DNA of 64,000 bases from Sinomonas susongensis. Lineage in GTDB: Bacteria > Actinomycetota > Actinomycetes > Actinomycetales > Micrococcaceae. Positions 9,336 to 17,577 of the stretch are shown piece by piece. Position numbers and translations under genes: made by a program. The notes below the pieces were generated by a model that was not told the origin of the DNA, ran no database searches, and worked only from the letters and a program-made list of their open reading frames with translations. How positions within the stretch are numbered: the first letter of the stretch is position 1; every line of letters begins with the position of its first letter. The DNA is taken from positions 46,657 through 110,656 of the forward strand of contig NZ_SSNH01000011.1 in assembly GCF_005877005.1 (NCBI RefSeq). Reading direction: 5' to 3'.

Positions 9336-10214
9336 TCAGGGCGCCATGAATCCGACCTCGGTCAGATTCTCGGAGATCTGCCAGAGCTGGGCCGCAACTG
9401 GAGCGTCCTTCGCTGCGGCGGAGCGTCCGATGGGCTCGGCGCCGCTCCGCATGTGCATGAGCCGCTGGGGCCCCACGAAGGTGTTCCCCGGGAGGTCTTC
9501 GGTTGCAGCGTAGAGAACGGGGAGGGCGCCGTGCGCCGCGTCCTGTCCGAGGACAGGCAGGAGACGGTCCCAGAAGCTTCGCGTTGTGCCTGCTGGCTTG
9601 TCGTAGATCGGCGTCACGACCAGTCCGGGGTGCGCTGCCAACGCCCGGACTCCGGATCCGTCTGCGCGGAGGCGTCGATCCAGTTCCGCGGTGAACAACA
9701 GGTTGGCGAGCTTCGAGTCGTTGTAGGCCCGAGACGAATGATAGGGCCGGTTTTCCCAGTTCGGATCGTCGAGGTCGAGCCGCGCAGCCCGCTCGGCCTG
9801 CGATGCGAGGACAACCACGCGGTCCCGAAGGAACGGCAGAAGTCTCAGGGTCAGTGCGAAGTGCCCCAGGTGGTTCGTGCCGAAGTCGAGTTCGAACCCG
9901 TCCCGCGTTCGTTCAAGCGCTCGTGCAGCTACCCCGGCGTTGTTGATGAGGATGTCGATTGGCTCTGTCCAGCCGTCGGCGAACCGCCGGACGGACTCGA
10001 GGTCACCGAGGTCGAGGGGTCGCGTCTCCACCCGGCCGAAGATGCTGGCCGCAACCGCCTGAGCCTTGCTGTGGTTGCGCGCTGCAATGACGACCCTCGC
10101 CCCGGCTCCGGCGAGGGCGGCGGCAGTGGCCTGCCCGATCCCGCTTGTCGCGCCGGTGACCAACACCGTGCGGTCCTGGAGGCCCGGGAGATGGTCTGCG
10201 TTGTAGAGGCTCAT
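9336..10214 (-). CDS. Short-chain dehydrogenase/reductase
   Basis: This is a classical-type SDR of 292 residues with the cofactor motif TGATSGIGQA, the NNAG motif (INNAGVAARAL), the catalytic serine strand VVVLASQAE, and YNDSK as the YxxxK active site. The insert between serine and tyrosine (RLDLDDPNWENR) and the length resemble the retinol-dehydrogenase/WWOX-like subgroup. The ATG giving MSLYNADHL was chosen; longer starts would run through the operator. The gene is divergent from a TetR regulator, and the shared palindrome at 10221-10259 lies immediately upstream of this start codon, so TetR repression of the SDR is likely. Confidence 0.88.
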   Translation of the reverse strand: MSLYNADHLPGLQDRTVLVTGATSGIGQATAAALAGAGARVVIAARNHSKAQAVAASIFGRVETRPLDLGDLESVRRFADGWTEPIDILINNAGVAARALERTRDGFELDFGTNHLGHFALTLRLLPFLRDRVVVLASQAERAARLDLDDPNWENRPYHSSRAYNDSKLANLLFTAELDRRLRADGSGVRALAAHPGLVVTPIYDKPAGTTRSFWDRLLPVLGQDAAHGALPVLYAATEDLPGNTFVGPQRLMHMRSGAEPIGRSAAAKDAPVAAQLWQISENLTEVGFMAP

Positions 10215-10220
10215 GGCGCT

Positions 10221-10259
10221 AATGTAGTCAGCGACAACATTGTTGTCAATGACTACATT
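10221..10259. promoter_or_regulatory. 39-bp palindromic operator between SDR and tetR
   Basis: An inverted repeat of two 19-base arms is centred on position 10240. The inner arms read GACAACA-T-TGTTGTC and the outer arms AATGTAGTCA and TGACTACATT; only two positions in each arm fail to pair. It lies between the two divergent start codons, 6 bp from the SDR start and 9 bp from the tetR ATG. TetR-family repressors normally bind such sites and control both themselves and the divergent gene. Confidence 0.85.
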
Positions 10260-10267
10260 TGAGTAGG

Positions 10268-10840
10268 ATGGACCTCGTGGACGAGGCATACCATCACGGC
10301 GCCCTCCGGGAAGCGCTGCTCACTGAAGGGCAACGGGTGCTCCTCGAGGAAGGGGCGGACGCGGTCACGCTCCGCCGTCTTGCCAGGGTCGCGGGCGTCA
10401 GCCATGCCGCACCACGACGTCACTTCGCCGACCGCGAAGAACTGCTCGACGCGATTGCCGCCCGAGGATTCGAGTCGCTCACCGAGTCAGCAATCCGCGC
10501 GGGTGACGCTGACGACCTCGCTGAGCGGCTGACCCAGTACGCCCGTACGTTCGTCCGATTCGCGGCCGACAACGGACCGCTTGTGGCCTTGATGTTCGGG
10601 GCCAAACACGGAGCGGCAGGTGGTCCGCTCGCCGAAGCGGCGAGGCACTTCTTCGCCACTGGTGCCCGCCTGCTCGGTGAGGACCCCAGCACGCCCCCCA
10701 GGCCTCAGGTCTACCTCGTCGCCGCGACCTTCGAAGGCATCAGCATGCTGGTCGCCGCCGGGCGTCTTCCGCGGGAAAGGGTCGACGAAGTCATCGCGAC
10801 GGCGGTAGCCGCGTTGGTGCCACAGTTTGAGGCGAAGTAG
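10268..10840 (+). CDS. TetR/AcrR family transcriptional regulator
   Basis: This 190-residue repressor has a helix-turn-helix N-terminus (VTLRRLARVAGVSHAAPRRHFADREELLDAIA) and a variable, mostly helical ligand-binding C-terminus with a TetR_C-like FVRFAADNGPLVALMFG segment. Start choice is uncertain: ATG at 10268 sits directly after AGG, while GTG at 10277 has TAGGATGGA as a plausible ribosome site. The gene is divergent from the SDR and its start codon lies only 9 bp after the large palindrome, which predicts autoregulation. The inducer is unknown and probably relates to the SDR substrate. Confidence 0.88.
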   Translation: MDLVDEAYHHGALREALLTEGQRVLLEEGADAVTLRRLARVAGVSHAAPRRHFADREELLDAIAARGFESLTESAIRAGDADDLAERLTQYARTFVRFAADNGPLVALMFGAKHGAAGGPLAEAARHFFATGARLLGEDPSTPPRPQVYLVAATFEGISMLVAAGRLPRERVDEVIATAVAALVPQFEAK

Positions 10841-11084
10841 GGGCTCGTCGGTAGCCGAAGACCCGATGTGACCAGCCGAAATCGCCCTGGATAGCATCCA
10901 CGGGCGGACAAATTCGCGCCTCCGGGAGCGGCAAGAACAACGCTGACGTTGTAGGACGAAATTCGCTCGCAGTTTCGATTGAAGGGTCGATAAAACGAAC
11001 TGCGGGACGGCCTAATTCCGACATCTCGAGATGGTGAAGACTTAGAGTGAGATTTGGTCGATTTCGTATGGGGTGGAGGTTGGA
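10841..11084. other. Intergenic region upstream of the coiled-coil/DUF4041 pair
   Basis: This 244-bp spacer is less GC-rich than the flanking genes and holds no open frame. It contains an inverted repeat ACAACG-CTGA-CGTTGT at 10937-10952 and two copies of an AAATTCGC-type string. The inverted repeat may be an operator or a weak terminator for tetR. Promoter positions for the downstream pair could not be assigned. Confidence 0.5.
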
Positions 11085-12332
11085 GTGTCGCGGCGTCACG
11101 GGTTTCTTGCAGAGTTTCAGCGTCAACAGCGGTTAGCCCAGCAGCGAGCGAACGCGGCCCAGCGGGCCGCAGCGGCCGCGCAGGCCCGAGCCGAGCGCGC
11201 CCATGCAGCTTCCCTGCGGGCGGCAGCGGCGGCGGAGCGTGCGTCAGAGGCCGAGCGCAAGCAGCTTGAGAAGGAGGCGCGCGCAGCCCACATCGAGGCC
11301 CGACTGGCAGAGGCCGAGAGGCTGAATGAGGCCCTGAGCAACGAATACGCCGAAATCGACGGCATCCTCGGCGCCACCCTCGATTCGGACGACTGGGTCG
11401 ACCTGCAGTCCCTGAAGCGGACGGTCCGGCACCCGGCATTCCCGCGCCCCGACCTGGAACGCCCAAACCCGGCTCCCTCTCCGATCGAGGTGCCCCCGCC
11501 TCCGGCCCTGCGGGAACCGGAACCGCCGACGGGGCTGTTCGGTCGGAAGAAGAAGCTCGAGGCTGCCCGGCTGCAAGCCCAGGCCGAGTACCAGCAGGCC
11601 ATGCAGGAGTGGACCGCTTACCGGGACTCGATTCCCGCGAAGGAGGCCGCGCTCAAGGCAACGCACGCCTCCTTCGAGGAGGAACGGCTCCGACAGCTCA
11701 AGGCCGAGATCGCCCGCTACGAAGCGGACTGCAAGCAACGTGAGAAGGAAGTCGCCGAGCACAACGCCGCGATCGACGACCTCGCCGCCGCCCTCGCCTA
11801 TGGCGCCCCCGAGGCGGTCGAGGAATACGTCGGCATCGTCATGGCGAACTCGGTCTACCCCGAGCACTTCCAAGTCCAGCACGAGGCGAAGTTCGACCCG
11901 GAGACGGCCGAGCTGAAGCTGAGCGTGCTCGTGCCTGCTCCGGAGGAGCTCCGCAGCGTGAAGGCCCACCGGTATGTGAAGGCAAGCGACGAGATCACCG
12001 CAACGCAGCTGTCAAAGAAAGAGGCGAACGACCGCTACGCGGGCGCCCTGCACCAGGTTGCCATCAGATCCCTGCACGAGATCTTCGAATCCGACCGTCA
12101 GGGAATCATCCGGGCGGTCTCCCTGCAGGTCGGTCCCCAAACCAAGGATCCGGCGACAGGACGCGAGACCTTCATCCCCCTGGTCGCCGTGACCTCTCCC
12201 CGGGAGAAGTTCTTGGAATTCGACCTCTCCGGCGTCGTCCCCGCGGCGACGCTCCAGCACCTCGGCGCGGCAGTATCGAAGAATCCCTCGGCCCTGGCCG
12301 CGGTCGACCCAGCCGGCGTCCGCCGGTCATGA
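11085..12332 (+). CDS. Coiled-coil protein resembling the N-terminal part of actinobacterial 'restriction system proteins'
   Basis: The 415-residue product starts with MSRRHGF-type sequence (GTG start) and a long Ala/Arg/Glu/Gln-rich coiled coil (about residues 8-85), followed by a Pro-rich hinge and a second charged helix. The C-terminal half contains SNSVYPEHFQVQHE, LKLSVLVPAPEEL, KYVKASDEITATQL-like and VVPAATLQHLGAAVSKNP segments. From memory, these match proteins annotated in Streptomyces and relatives as restriction system proteins, where an Mrr-type nuclease can follow. No nuclease motif is visible here, and the frame instead ends in an ATGA overlap with a GIY-YIG gene. GGAGGT ahead of the GTG fixes the start. 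The two genes form an operon; function is inferred only. Confidence 0.75.
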   Translation: MSRRHGFLAEFQRQQRLAQQRANAAQRAAAAAQARAERAHAASLRAAAAAERASEAERKQLEKEARAAHIEARLAEAERLNEALSNEYAEIDGILGATLDSDDWVDLQSLKRTVRHPAFPRPDLERPNPAPSPIEVPPPPALREPEPPTGLFGRKKKLEAARLQAQAEYQQAMQEWTAYRDSIPAKEAALKATHASFEEERLRQLKAEIARYEADCKQREKEVAEHNAAIDDLAAALAYGAPEAVEEYVGIVMANSVYPEHFQVQHEAKFDPETAELKLSVLVPAPEELRSVKAHRYVKASDEITATQLSKKEANDRYAGALHQVAIRSLHEIFESDRQGIIRAVSLQVGPQTKDPATGRETFIPLVAVTSPREKFLEFDLSGVVPAATLQHLGAAVSKNPSALAAVDPAGVRRS

Positions 12333-13735
12333 GCCCCGAGAGAACGCGCTTCAACCCTCCCCCAGGATGGCCGCCGGCCCCGGCGGGCTGGAAGCCCCCC
12401 GCAGGGTGGAGGCCCCCGAGCTCCTGGCCAGCTCCCCCGCCCGGGTGGCAGCTCTGGATGCCCGAGGGAGAAGTCGCCGAGGACGCCCCGGCCGACGGCG
12501 AATGCCCGGCTGTGCAGCAGGAGCCTGGCCACCCAAGCGAAGAGATCCCGAGAAGAGCACTCCGCTCTAAAAGCCCGGCACCGGATGACAAGGGTTTGCT
12601 GGACAGGCTGAATGCACTCAAGGCCGAGAACAAAAGACTCCGCGAGCTTCTCGCGGACACGTCGCCCTCCGACGCCCCGGTACAGCTCGATGACCAGAAG
12701 GTGTTGCAAGAGGTCGGCATCTACCGCTACCACCACCCCCTCGAGAACGCCGCGGCGTACCTTCCCCGCCTCAACGACATCGAGTCCCGGGTTGCGGCCC
12801 TGATCCGAGAGGGGCACGCCATTGAGACCTCGAACACGTTCACCTTCGACAACTCCTTGGCCAAGGGACGGAAGATGTCCGACGACCTAGCCAAGCTCAT
12901 GCTCCGGGCCTACAACGCCGAAGCGGACAACAGCATCCGGAGCCTGAAGGCCGGGAACGTCCAGACTGCCAAGCGCAGGCTCGAAGCGTCGCGGACGGCA
13001 ATCACCCGACTGGGCGCGATGATGCAGATGCACATTAGCGACGCCTACCACCTGCTCCGTATCGAGGAAATCGAACTGACCGCCGATTGGCTGATGATGA
13101 AGCAGGAAGAAAAGGAGCGTGAACGCGAAGAGCGGGCCCGCCTCAGGGAAGAACGGCGCGTGGAGAAGGAGCTCGCCGAGGAACGCGCACGGCTCGACAA
13201 GGAACGGGCCTTGCTCCTGCAGACCCTCGAAACCCTCAGCGCCGCGGGGACGACGAACCCCGACCTTGTCCAGCGCCTCGCCGACATCGATCAGGCGATC
13301 GCGGAGAACGATTACCGGGCAGCCAACATTCGTGCAGGCTACGTCTACGTCATCTCCAACCGGGGCGCCTTCGGGCAGGGGGTCGTGAAGATCGGTCTCA
13401 CTCGCAGGCTCGAACCCGCCGACCGTGTCAGCGAGCTCAGCGGGGCTTCCGTCCCGTTCCGGTTCGACATCCACACCATCTACTTCTCTGAGGACGCCGT
13501 CACCCTCGAGACCGAACTCCACCGGCACTTCGCGGACCGCGCCCTCAACCAGGCCAACCCAAGAAAGGAGTTCTTCTTCGCTACGCCGGCCGAAGTCCGC
13601 GAGGTCCTGGCCACCAAAGTCGGCAACCTCCTCGAGTTCACCGAAGACGCAGAAGCAACCGAATATTTCCAGTCCCTCAGCTCATGGCCGGCCCAGCGGC
13701 GCGCTGTCGACGAGGACGCAGGGAGCACGCTGTGA
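12329..13735 (+). CDS. DUF4041 + GIY-YIG (T5orf172/MUG113-type) nuclease-like protein
   Basis: The protein has 468 residues. Residues about 9-45 form five Pro/Gly/Trp repeats (PPGW, PAGW, PPSSW type). A short coiled coil follows near residue 90. The DUF4041 region is recognisable from YRYHHPLENA through RAYNAEADNSI, MQMHISDAYH and EIELTADWLMMKQEEKER to a long charged helix. The C-terminal domain from about residue 336 has YVYVIS, VVKIGLTRR and KEFFFA, matching a GIY-YIG fold with the catalytic Arg and the Glu near residue 414. DUF4041-T5orf172 proteins are common in phages and accessory islands. The start overlaps the previous stop (ATGA), so both products are probably made together. A strong hairpin follows about 85 bp downstream. 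Confidence 0.85.
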   Translation: MSPERTRFNPPPGWPPAPAGWKPPAGWRPPSSWPAPPPGWQLWMPEGEVAEDAPADGECPAVQQEPGHPSEEIPRRALRSKSPAPDDKGLLDRLNALKAENKRLRELLADTSPSDAPVQLDDQKVLQEVGIYRYHHPLENAAAYLPRLNDIESRVAALIREGHAIETSNTFTFDNSLAKGRKMSDDLAKLMLRAYNAEADNSIRSLKAGNVQTAKRRLEASRTAITRLGAMMQMHISDAYHLLRIEEIELTADWLMMKQEEKEREREERARLREERRVEKELAEERARLDKERALLLQTLETLSAAGTTNPDLVQRLADIDQAIAENDYRAANIRAGYVYVISNRGAFGQGVVKIGLTRRLEPADRVSELSGASVPFRFDIHTIYFSEDAVTLETELHRHFADRALNQANPRKEFFFATPAEVREVLATKVGNLLEFTEDAEATEYFQSLSSWPAQRRAVDEDAGSTL

Positions 13736-13819
13736 AGACGATCCGGAAGGCAAGACCCGAACTACTGTGATTGGCGGCAGCGCCGCAACAGAGAACGACT
13801 TCGCCGCATCCTGAAAACA

Positions 13820-13852
13820 CCGCAGCCCCCGGGGGTAACCCGGGGGCGGCGG
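13820..13852. terminator. Strong hairpin terminator between the DUF4041 operon and the protease gene
   Basis: Two 14-base arms (CCGCAGCCCCCGGG and its partner) pair with one A-G mismatch around a five-base GGTAA loop. It sits between convergent genes. No long T-run follows on the plus strand, only a short TTCT, so it could act for either strand. Confidence 0.7.
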
Positions 13853-13877
13853 TTCTAGAGAGGCTCTAGGGCTTGCG

Positions 13878-14714
13878 CTACTTGCTAGCGCTAGCAATCC
13901 AGGACTGGATCGACGCGAGGTCGACGCGCTGCAGCCCGTCGAGCGCGAGGCAGTTCTTGTTGCCGAAGCTCGTGAGGCCCACGATCTGACCATTGAGGAA
14001 CACCGGGCCGCCGGAATCACCTGAGCAGATGCCGCCGGTGCCCTGGGCCGGGTTGACGTTGGCGTGCGTCGTGAAGATCTGCGGGCCCACGCTCTGGAGG
14101 TTCATGTCCACCGAGCGGCGGATCATCGGGTAGGAGACGGGGACTCGCCGCTGTGGACCGGAGTCGGGCTTCGCGAGCTGCGCGCCGTAGCCGACGGCCG
14201 TCACGGTGGTCTTCGGCACGTCGCCGGGAGCGAGCGCGTCAAGGGTACCCGGCGCAGCGAGGGGGTAGAACGGCTGCGAAACGGGGGTGTCGAGCTTGAT
14301 GATGCCGACGTCGTTCCAGTTGTTCTTGTCCGTGAAGTTCGAGAAGGCGGGGTCCGTCACCGCAGTTCCCGAGATTCGACCCGCAAGGTCAGTTGACGTG
14401 TAGCCAACGCTCGGGTCTGCCGCGTTCGGGAAGCCCGACGGCGGCTGCTCGGCAATCACGGAATCGAAGCTCACGAGCGTCCTGCCGAGAGTGCCATCCG
14501 TGCAGTGGGCAGCCGTCAGGATGACAGTCGGCGAGATGAGCGAGCCCGAGCACCGGAAACGTCCCTCCGCCGTGTAGAAGACGATCAGCGCCACGCCGGG
14601 ATGGGCGTTGCCGTCGTCGGTCCCGCCCGTGCTCGCCTGTGCGGGCGCAGCGGCGAACGCCAGCCCGAAAGCGGCGGTCAGCGCCGCCAAGGCGGCAATG
14701 AGTTTCTTGCGCAT
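13878..14714 (-). CDS. Secreted trypsin-like serine protease
   Basis: This is a 278-residue S1-family protease. It has a Sec signal peptide (MRKKLIAALAALTAAFGLAF, then AQAS at the likely cleavage site near residue 28). The catalytic triad is complete: His in TAAHC, Asp in WNDVGIIKL, and Ser in GDSGGPVF. Cysteines near the histidine, at CSGD and near the C-terminus could form disulfides. A GGAAGAGGGA ribosome site precedes the chosen ATG; an in-frame start 12 codons earlier is less likely. It is a monocistronic secreted enzyme that converges with the DUF4041 operon. Its substrate is unknown. Confidence 0.92.
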   Translation of the reverse strand: MRKKLIAALAALTAAFGLAFAAAPAQASTGGTDDGNAHPGVALIVFYTAEGRFRCSGSLISPTVILTAAHCTDGTLGRTLVSFDSVIAEQPPSGFPNAADPSVGYTSTDLAGRISGTAVTDPAFSNFTDKNNWNDVGIIKLDTPVSQPFYPLAAPGTLDALAPGDVPKTTVTAVGYGAQLAKPDSGPQRRVPVSYPMIRRSVDMNLQSVGPQIFTTHANVNPAQGTGGICSGDSGGPVFLNGQIVGLTSFGNKNCLALDGLQRVDLASIQSWIASASK

Positions 14715-14835
14715 TGTCCCTCTTCCTTGAGCACGGTTGTGCTGCGGCACGGATTCTTCAGGAAGCCGTGGCTTCTAGCCAGAGGTTACCGTATTGACAA
14801 GTTGAGTTACATTCCCGGGGCGCGGACGGCAACTG

Positions 14836-15417
14836 CTAAAGTCCCCACGCCTCGACGGCGGGGGTCTTCTTGTCCCAGCCCAGGCGGCAGACTTTCGCTG
14901 TCCCGAGAATGAAATGCCGCCCCTCGACAGGGACCATGCCGAGCCATCGGGCTGCCAGGATCCTGCAGAAGTGACCGTGGGCGACGAGTAGTGCATTCTC
15001 GACGCCGGAGCGGAGGACGCGCTCGACGATCAGGTCCGCCCGGGCCCCCACCTCGGCGAGGGTCTCCCCGTTGGGGACCCCGTCCTTCCAGATGAGGTAG
15101 CTCGGGTTCTTGCGCCGGATGTCAGCCGAACGCACGCCCTCGTAGTCGCCGTAGTCCCACTCGACCGCGTTGGGCTCGAGTTCCGCCTCCGGGAATCCGG
15201 CGAGCTCCGCCGTCCTCCGCGCCCGCTGCAGTGGAGAGGTGAGCACGAGACCGAAATTGACGCCGTCGAGCGTCGCCTTCGCTGCGCGCGCCTGCTCCTC
15301 ACCCTCCGGGGTGAGTGGAAGATCGGTGAGCCCGGTGTACTGGCCGCTCTTGGACCACTCCGTCTCGCCGTGCCGCAGAAGCCACAGCTTCGGCAGGCCG
15401 AAATCTTCGGTGCTCAC
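14836..15417 (-). CDS. Histidine phosphatase (phosphoglycerate mutase-like)
   Basis: This 193-residue enzyme carries the RHGET motif (LLRHGETEWS) with the phosphohistidine, a second catalytic core with LTSPLQRARRT, the acid PNGETL, and the late histidine motif LLVAHGHFCRIL. Such proteins remove phosphate from sugars, nucleotides or proteins, and the specific substrate is not evident. The GTG start overlaps the stop of the CCA-adding enzyme gene by four bases, so the two are co-translated. Confidence 0.9.
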   Translation of the reverse strand: MSTEDFGLPKLWLLRHGETEWSKSGQYTGLTDLPLTPEGEEQARAAKATLDGVNFGLVLTSPLQRARRTAELAGFPEAELEPNAVEWDYGDYEGVRSADIRRKNPSYLIWKDGVPNGETLAEVGARADLIVERVLRSGVENALLVAHGHFCRILAARWLGMVPVEGRHFILGTAKVCRLGWDKKTPAVEAWGL

Positions 15418-16916
15418 TCGCTCTCCTTCTCCTCTTTAACAGGACCGCTTTCAGCAGCACCGTTTTCCGGCTGCCCAGCCCACCAGTCGAGCAGTTTTGC
15501 CCGGGCAGATTCCTCGCTGGCCGGTCCGTTCTCCATGCGCTCGTCGAGCAGGTACCGATAGGCCCGGCCCACGATCGGTCCGGGCGCAATGCCCAGGACT
15601 TCCATGATCTGCTGCCCGTCGAGGTCGGGGCGGATTGACGCAAGCTCCTCCTGCTCCGCGAGCTCGGCGATGCGCTGTTCCAGATCGTCGTAGGCGAAGG
15701 AGAGGCGGTCCGCCTTGCGCTGGTTCCGCGTCGTGACGTCCGAGCGCGTGAGGCGATGGAGCCGCTCGAGGAGGGGCCCGGCATCCGTGACGTAACGGCG
15801 CACCGCGGAATCAGTCCAGCCAGCGTCCCCGTAGCCGTAGAAGCGCATGTGGAGCTCTACTAGTCTGGCGACGGACTTGATGGTCTCGTTGTCGAACCGC
15901 AGCTCGCGCATGCGCTTCTTCACGAGCTTGGCGCCGACGACGTCGTGATGGCGGAAGGAGACGGCCCCACCCGGTTCGAAGCGGCGCGTCGCCGGCTTGC
16001 CGACGTCGTGCACGAGCGCCGCGAAGCGCAGCACGAAGTCCGGGCTCGGGACAGGCCCGTCGGGACCCGTCTCAAGGGCCACCGCCTGCTCGAGGACGGT
16101 GAGCGAGTGCTGGTACACATCCTTGTGGCGATGGTGCTCGTCGACCTCGAGCCGCAGGGCGCTCACCTCGGGAAGCACGACGTCGCCAATTCCGGTGTCC
16201 ACGAGGAGGTCGACGCCAGCGCGGGGGGCGGCCCCGTTGATGAGCTTGACCAGCTCGTCGCGGATGCGTTCCGCCGAGACGATCGAAATGCGGCCAGCCA
16301 TGGCCGTCATCGCGTCCCGCACCTCGGGCGCGACGTCGACCTTGAGCTGGGAAGCGAAGCGCGCGGCGCGCATCATCCGCAGCGGGTCGTCGGAGAAGGA
16401 ATCCTCAGGCGTCCCCGGTGTGCGGAGGACCCCGGCGTGGAGGTCCCGGACGCCACCAAACGGGTCGACAAGCTCGAGCGACGGGAGGCGCAGCGCCATG
16501 GCGTTCATGCTGAAGTCGCGGCGTTCGAGGTCGTCCTCGAGCGACGAGCCGAAGGCGACCACGGGCTTCCGCGACTCCGGGTCGTAGGCTTCGGCCCGGT
16601 AGGTCGTCACTTCGATCTGGAAGCCCCGCTTGCGCAGGCCGATGGTGCCGAAGTCCCTGCCGATCTCCCAGAACGCGTCGGCCCACCCCTTGATGACCGC
16701 CAGGGTCTCATCTGGGGTCGCGTTGGTCGTGAAGTCGAGGTCAGGCGACTGGCGGCCCAGGAAGAGATCCCGGACCGGTCCACCCACGAGTGAGAGTTCG
16801 AACCCGGCGTCGACGAAGCGACGCCCGAGTTCGAGCGCGACGGGATCGACGGCGAAGCCGACGGACGGTGTTTCAGGCGCCGTCGTCCGCGCCCCTTGTG
16901 AGTCTTCTCCTGCCAT
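15414..16916 (-). CDS. CCA tRNA nucleotidyltransferase
   Basis: This is the enzyme that builds or repairs the 3' CCA end of tRNAs, 500 residues. The class II nucleotidyltransferase head shows VGGPVRDLFLGRQSPDLDFTT with the DxD metal site, followed by RRDFSMNAMA, the FSDDPLRMMRAARFASQL motif and an ERIRDEL helix. A C-terminal HD domain is visible (YQHSLTVLEQ, LVHDVGKP, RHHDVVGA). The frame stays open far upstream, but that sequence is antisense to the NUDIX gene, so the ATG that begins MAGEDSQGA is used. It is divergent from the NUDIX gene, as in many actinobacteria, and overlaps the histidine phosphatase gene. Confidence 0.93.
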   Translation of the reverse strand: MAGEDSQGARTTAPETPSVGFAVDPVALELGRRFVDAGFELSLVGGPVRDLFLGRQSPDLDFTTNATPDETLAVIKGWADAFWEIGRDFGTIGLRKRGFQIEVTTYRAEAYDPESRKPVVAFGSSLEDDLERRDFSMNAMALRLPSLELVDPFGGVRDLHAGVLRTPGTPEDSFSDDPLRMMRAARFASQLKVDVAPEVRDAMTAMAGRISIVSAERIRDELVKLINGAAPRAGVDLLVDTGIGDVVLPEVSALRLEVDEHHRHKDVYQHSLTVLEQAVALETGPDGPVPSPDFVLRFAALVHDVGKPATRRFEPGGAVSFRHHDVVGAKLVKKRMRELRFDNETIKSVARLVELHMRFYGYGDAGWTDSAVRRYVTDAGPLLERLHRLTRSDVTTRNQRKADRLSFAYDDLEQRIAELAEQEELASIRPDLDGQQIMEVLGIAPGPIVGRAYRYLLDERMENGPASEESARAKLLDWWAGQPENGAAESGPVKEEKESE

Positions 16917-17015
16917 AGCCCTTAAAGCTTCGCAGATCGAAGAGCCAGTTTCCGATCCGAGCGGCGCAGGCGGACCATGACTCATCGTGAGGGGCTTCTG
17001 GTTAGAGTGGACTGC

Positions 17016-17570
17016 ATGGTGATTCCGCTGCCGAGCGATCCTCAGAAGAGGAGGGGTGCGCCGCTGCCGTCCGCGATCGGACCGCACGTCGCTCCGGCGG
17101 GTCACACCTATATTCACTCGCTCCCCACGGTCGAGGAGATCTCTGCGGGCGGTGTCATCGTGGACACGGACAACCCGAATCTGCCGGTGGCGATCATTGC
17201 GCGGCTCAATCGCGGCGGACGTCTCGAGTGGTGCCTCCCCAAAGGGCATCCCGAGGGTCGAGAGTCGAACGAGAGTGCGGCTGTCCGCGAGATCAGCGAG
17301 GAGACGGGCATCGACGGCCGGATCCTCGCGCCTCTCGGCAGCATCGACTACTGGTTCACCGTCACGGGGCACCGTGTCCACAAGACGGTCCACCACTATC
17401 TGCTCCAAGCCGTCGGCGGGGAACTGACCATCGAGAATGATCCTGATCAGGAGGCCGTCGACGTCGCGTGGGTGCCCATTTCCGAACTCTCGCGCCGCCT
17501 CTCCTTTCCGAACGAGCGACGGATCGCGGACCTCGCCCGGGAAGTCCTCCCGGAACATCTCCTGAAGTGA
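17016..17570 (+). CDS. NUDIX hydrolase
   Basis: The 184-residue protein contains a perfect Nudix box (GX5EX7REUXEEXGU) that begins GHPEGRE and ends REISEETGI. It probably hydrolyses a nucleoside diphosphate derivative; an oxidised nucleotide or dinucleoside polyphosphate is typical but not shown. The basic N-terminal tail (SDPQKRRGAPLPSAIG) precedes the fold. Several starts are possible (16977, 17007, 17016); the ATG giving MVIPLPSD is favoured by family length, not by a clear ribosome site. It lies 7 bp before murJ and opens the murJ transcript. Confidence 0.88.
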   Translation: MVIPLPSDPQKRRGAPLPSAIGPHVAPAGHTYIHSLPTVEEISAGGVIVDTDNPNLPVAIIARLNRGGRLEWCLPKGHPEGRESNESAAVREISEETGIDGRILAPLGSIDYWFTVTGHRVHKTVHHYLLQAVGGELTIENDPDQEAVDVAWVPISELSRRLSFPNERRIADLAREVLPEHLLK

Positions 17571-17577
17571 CGGTCCG

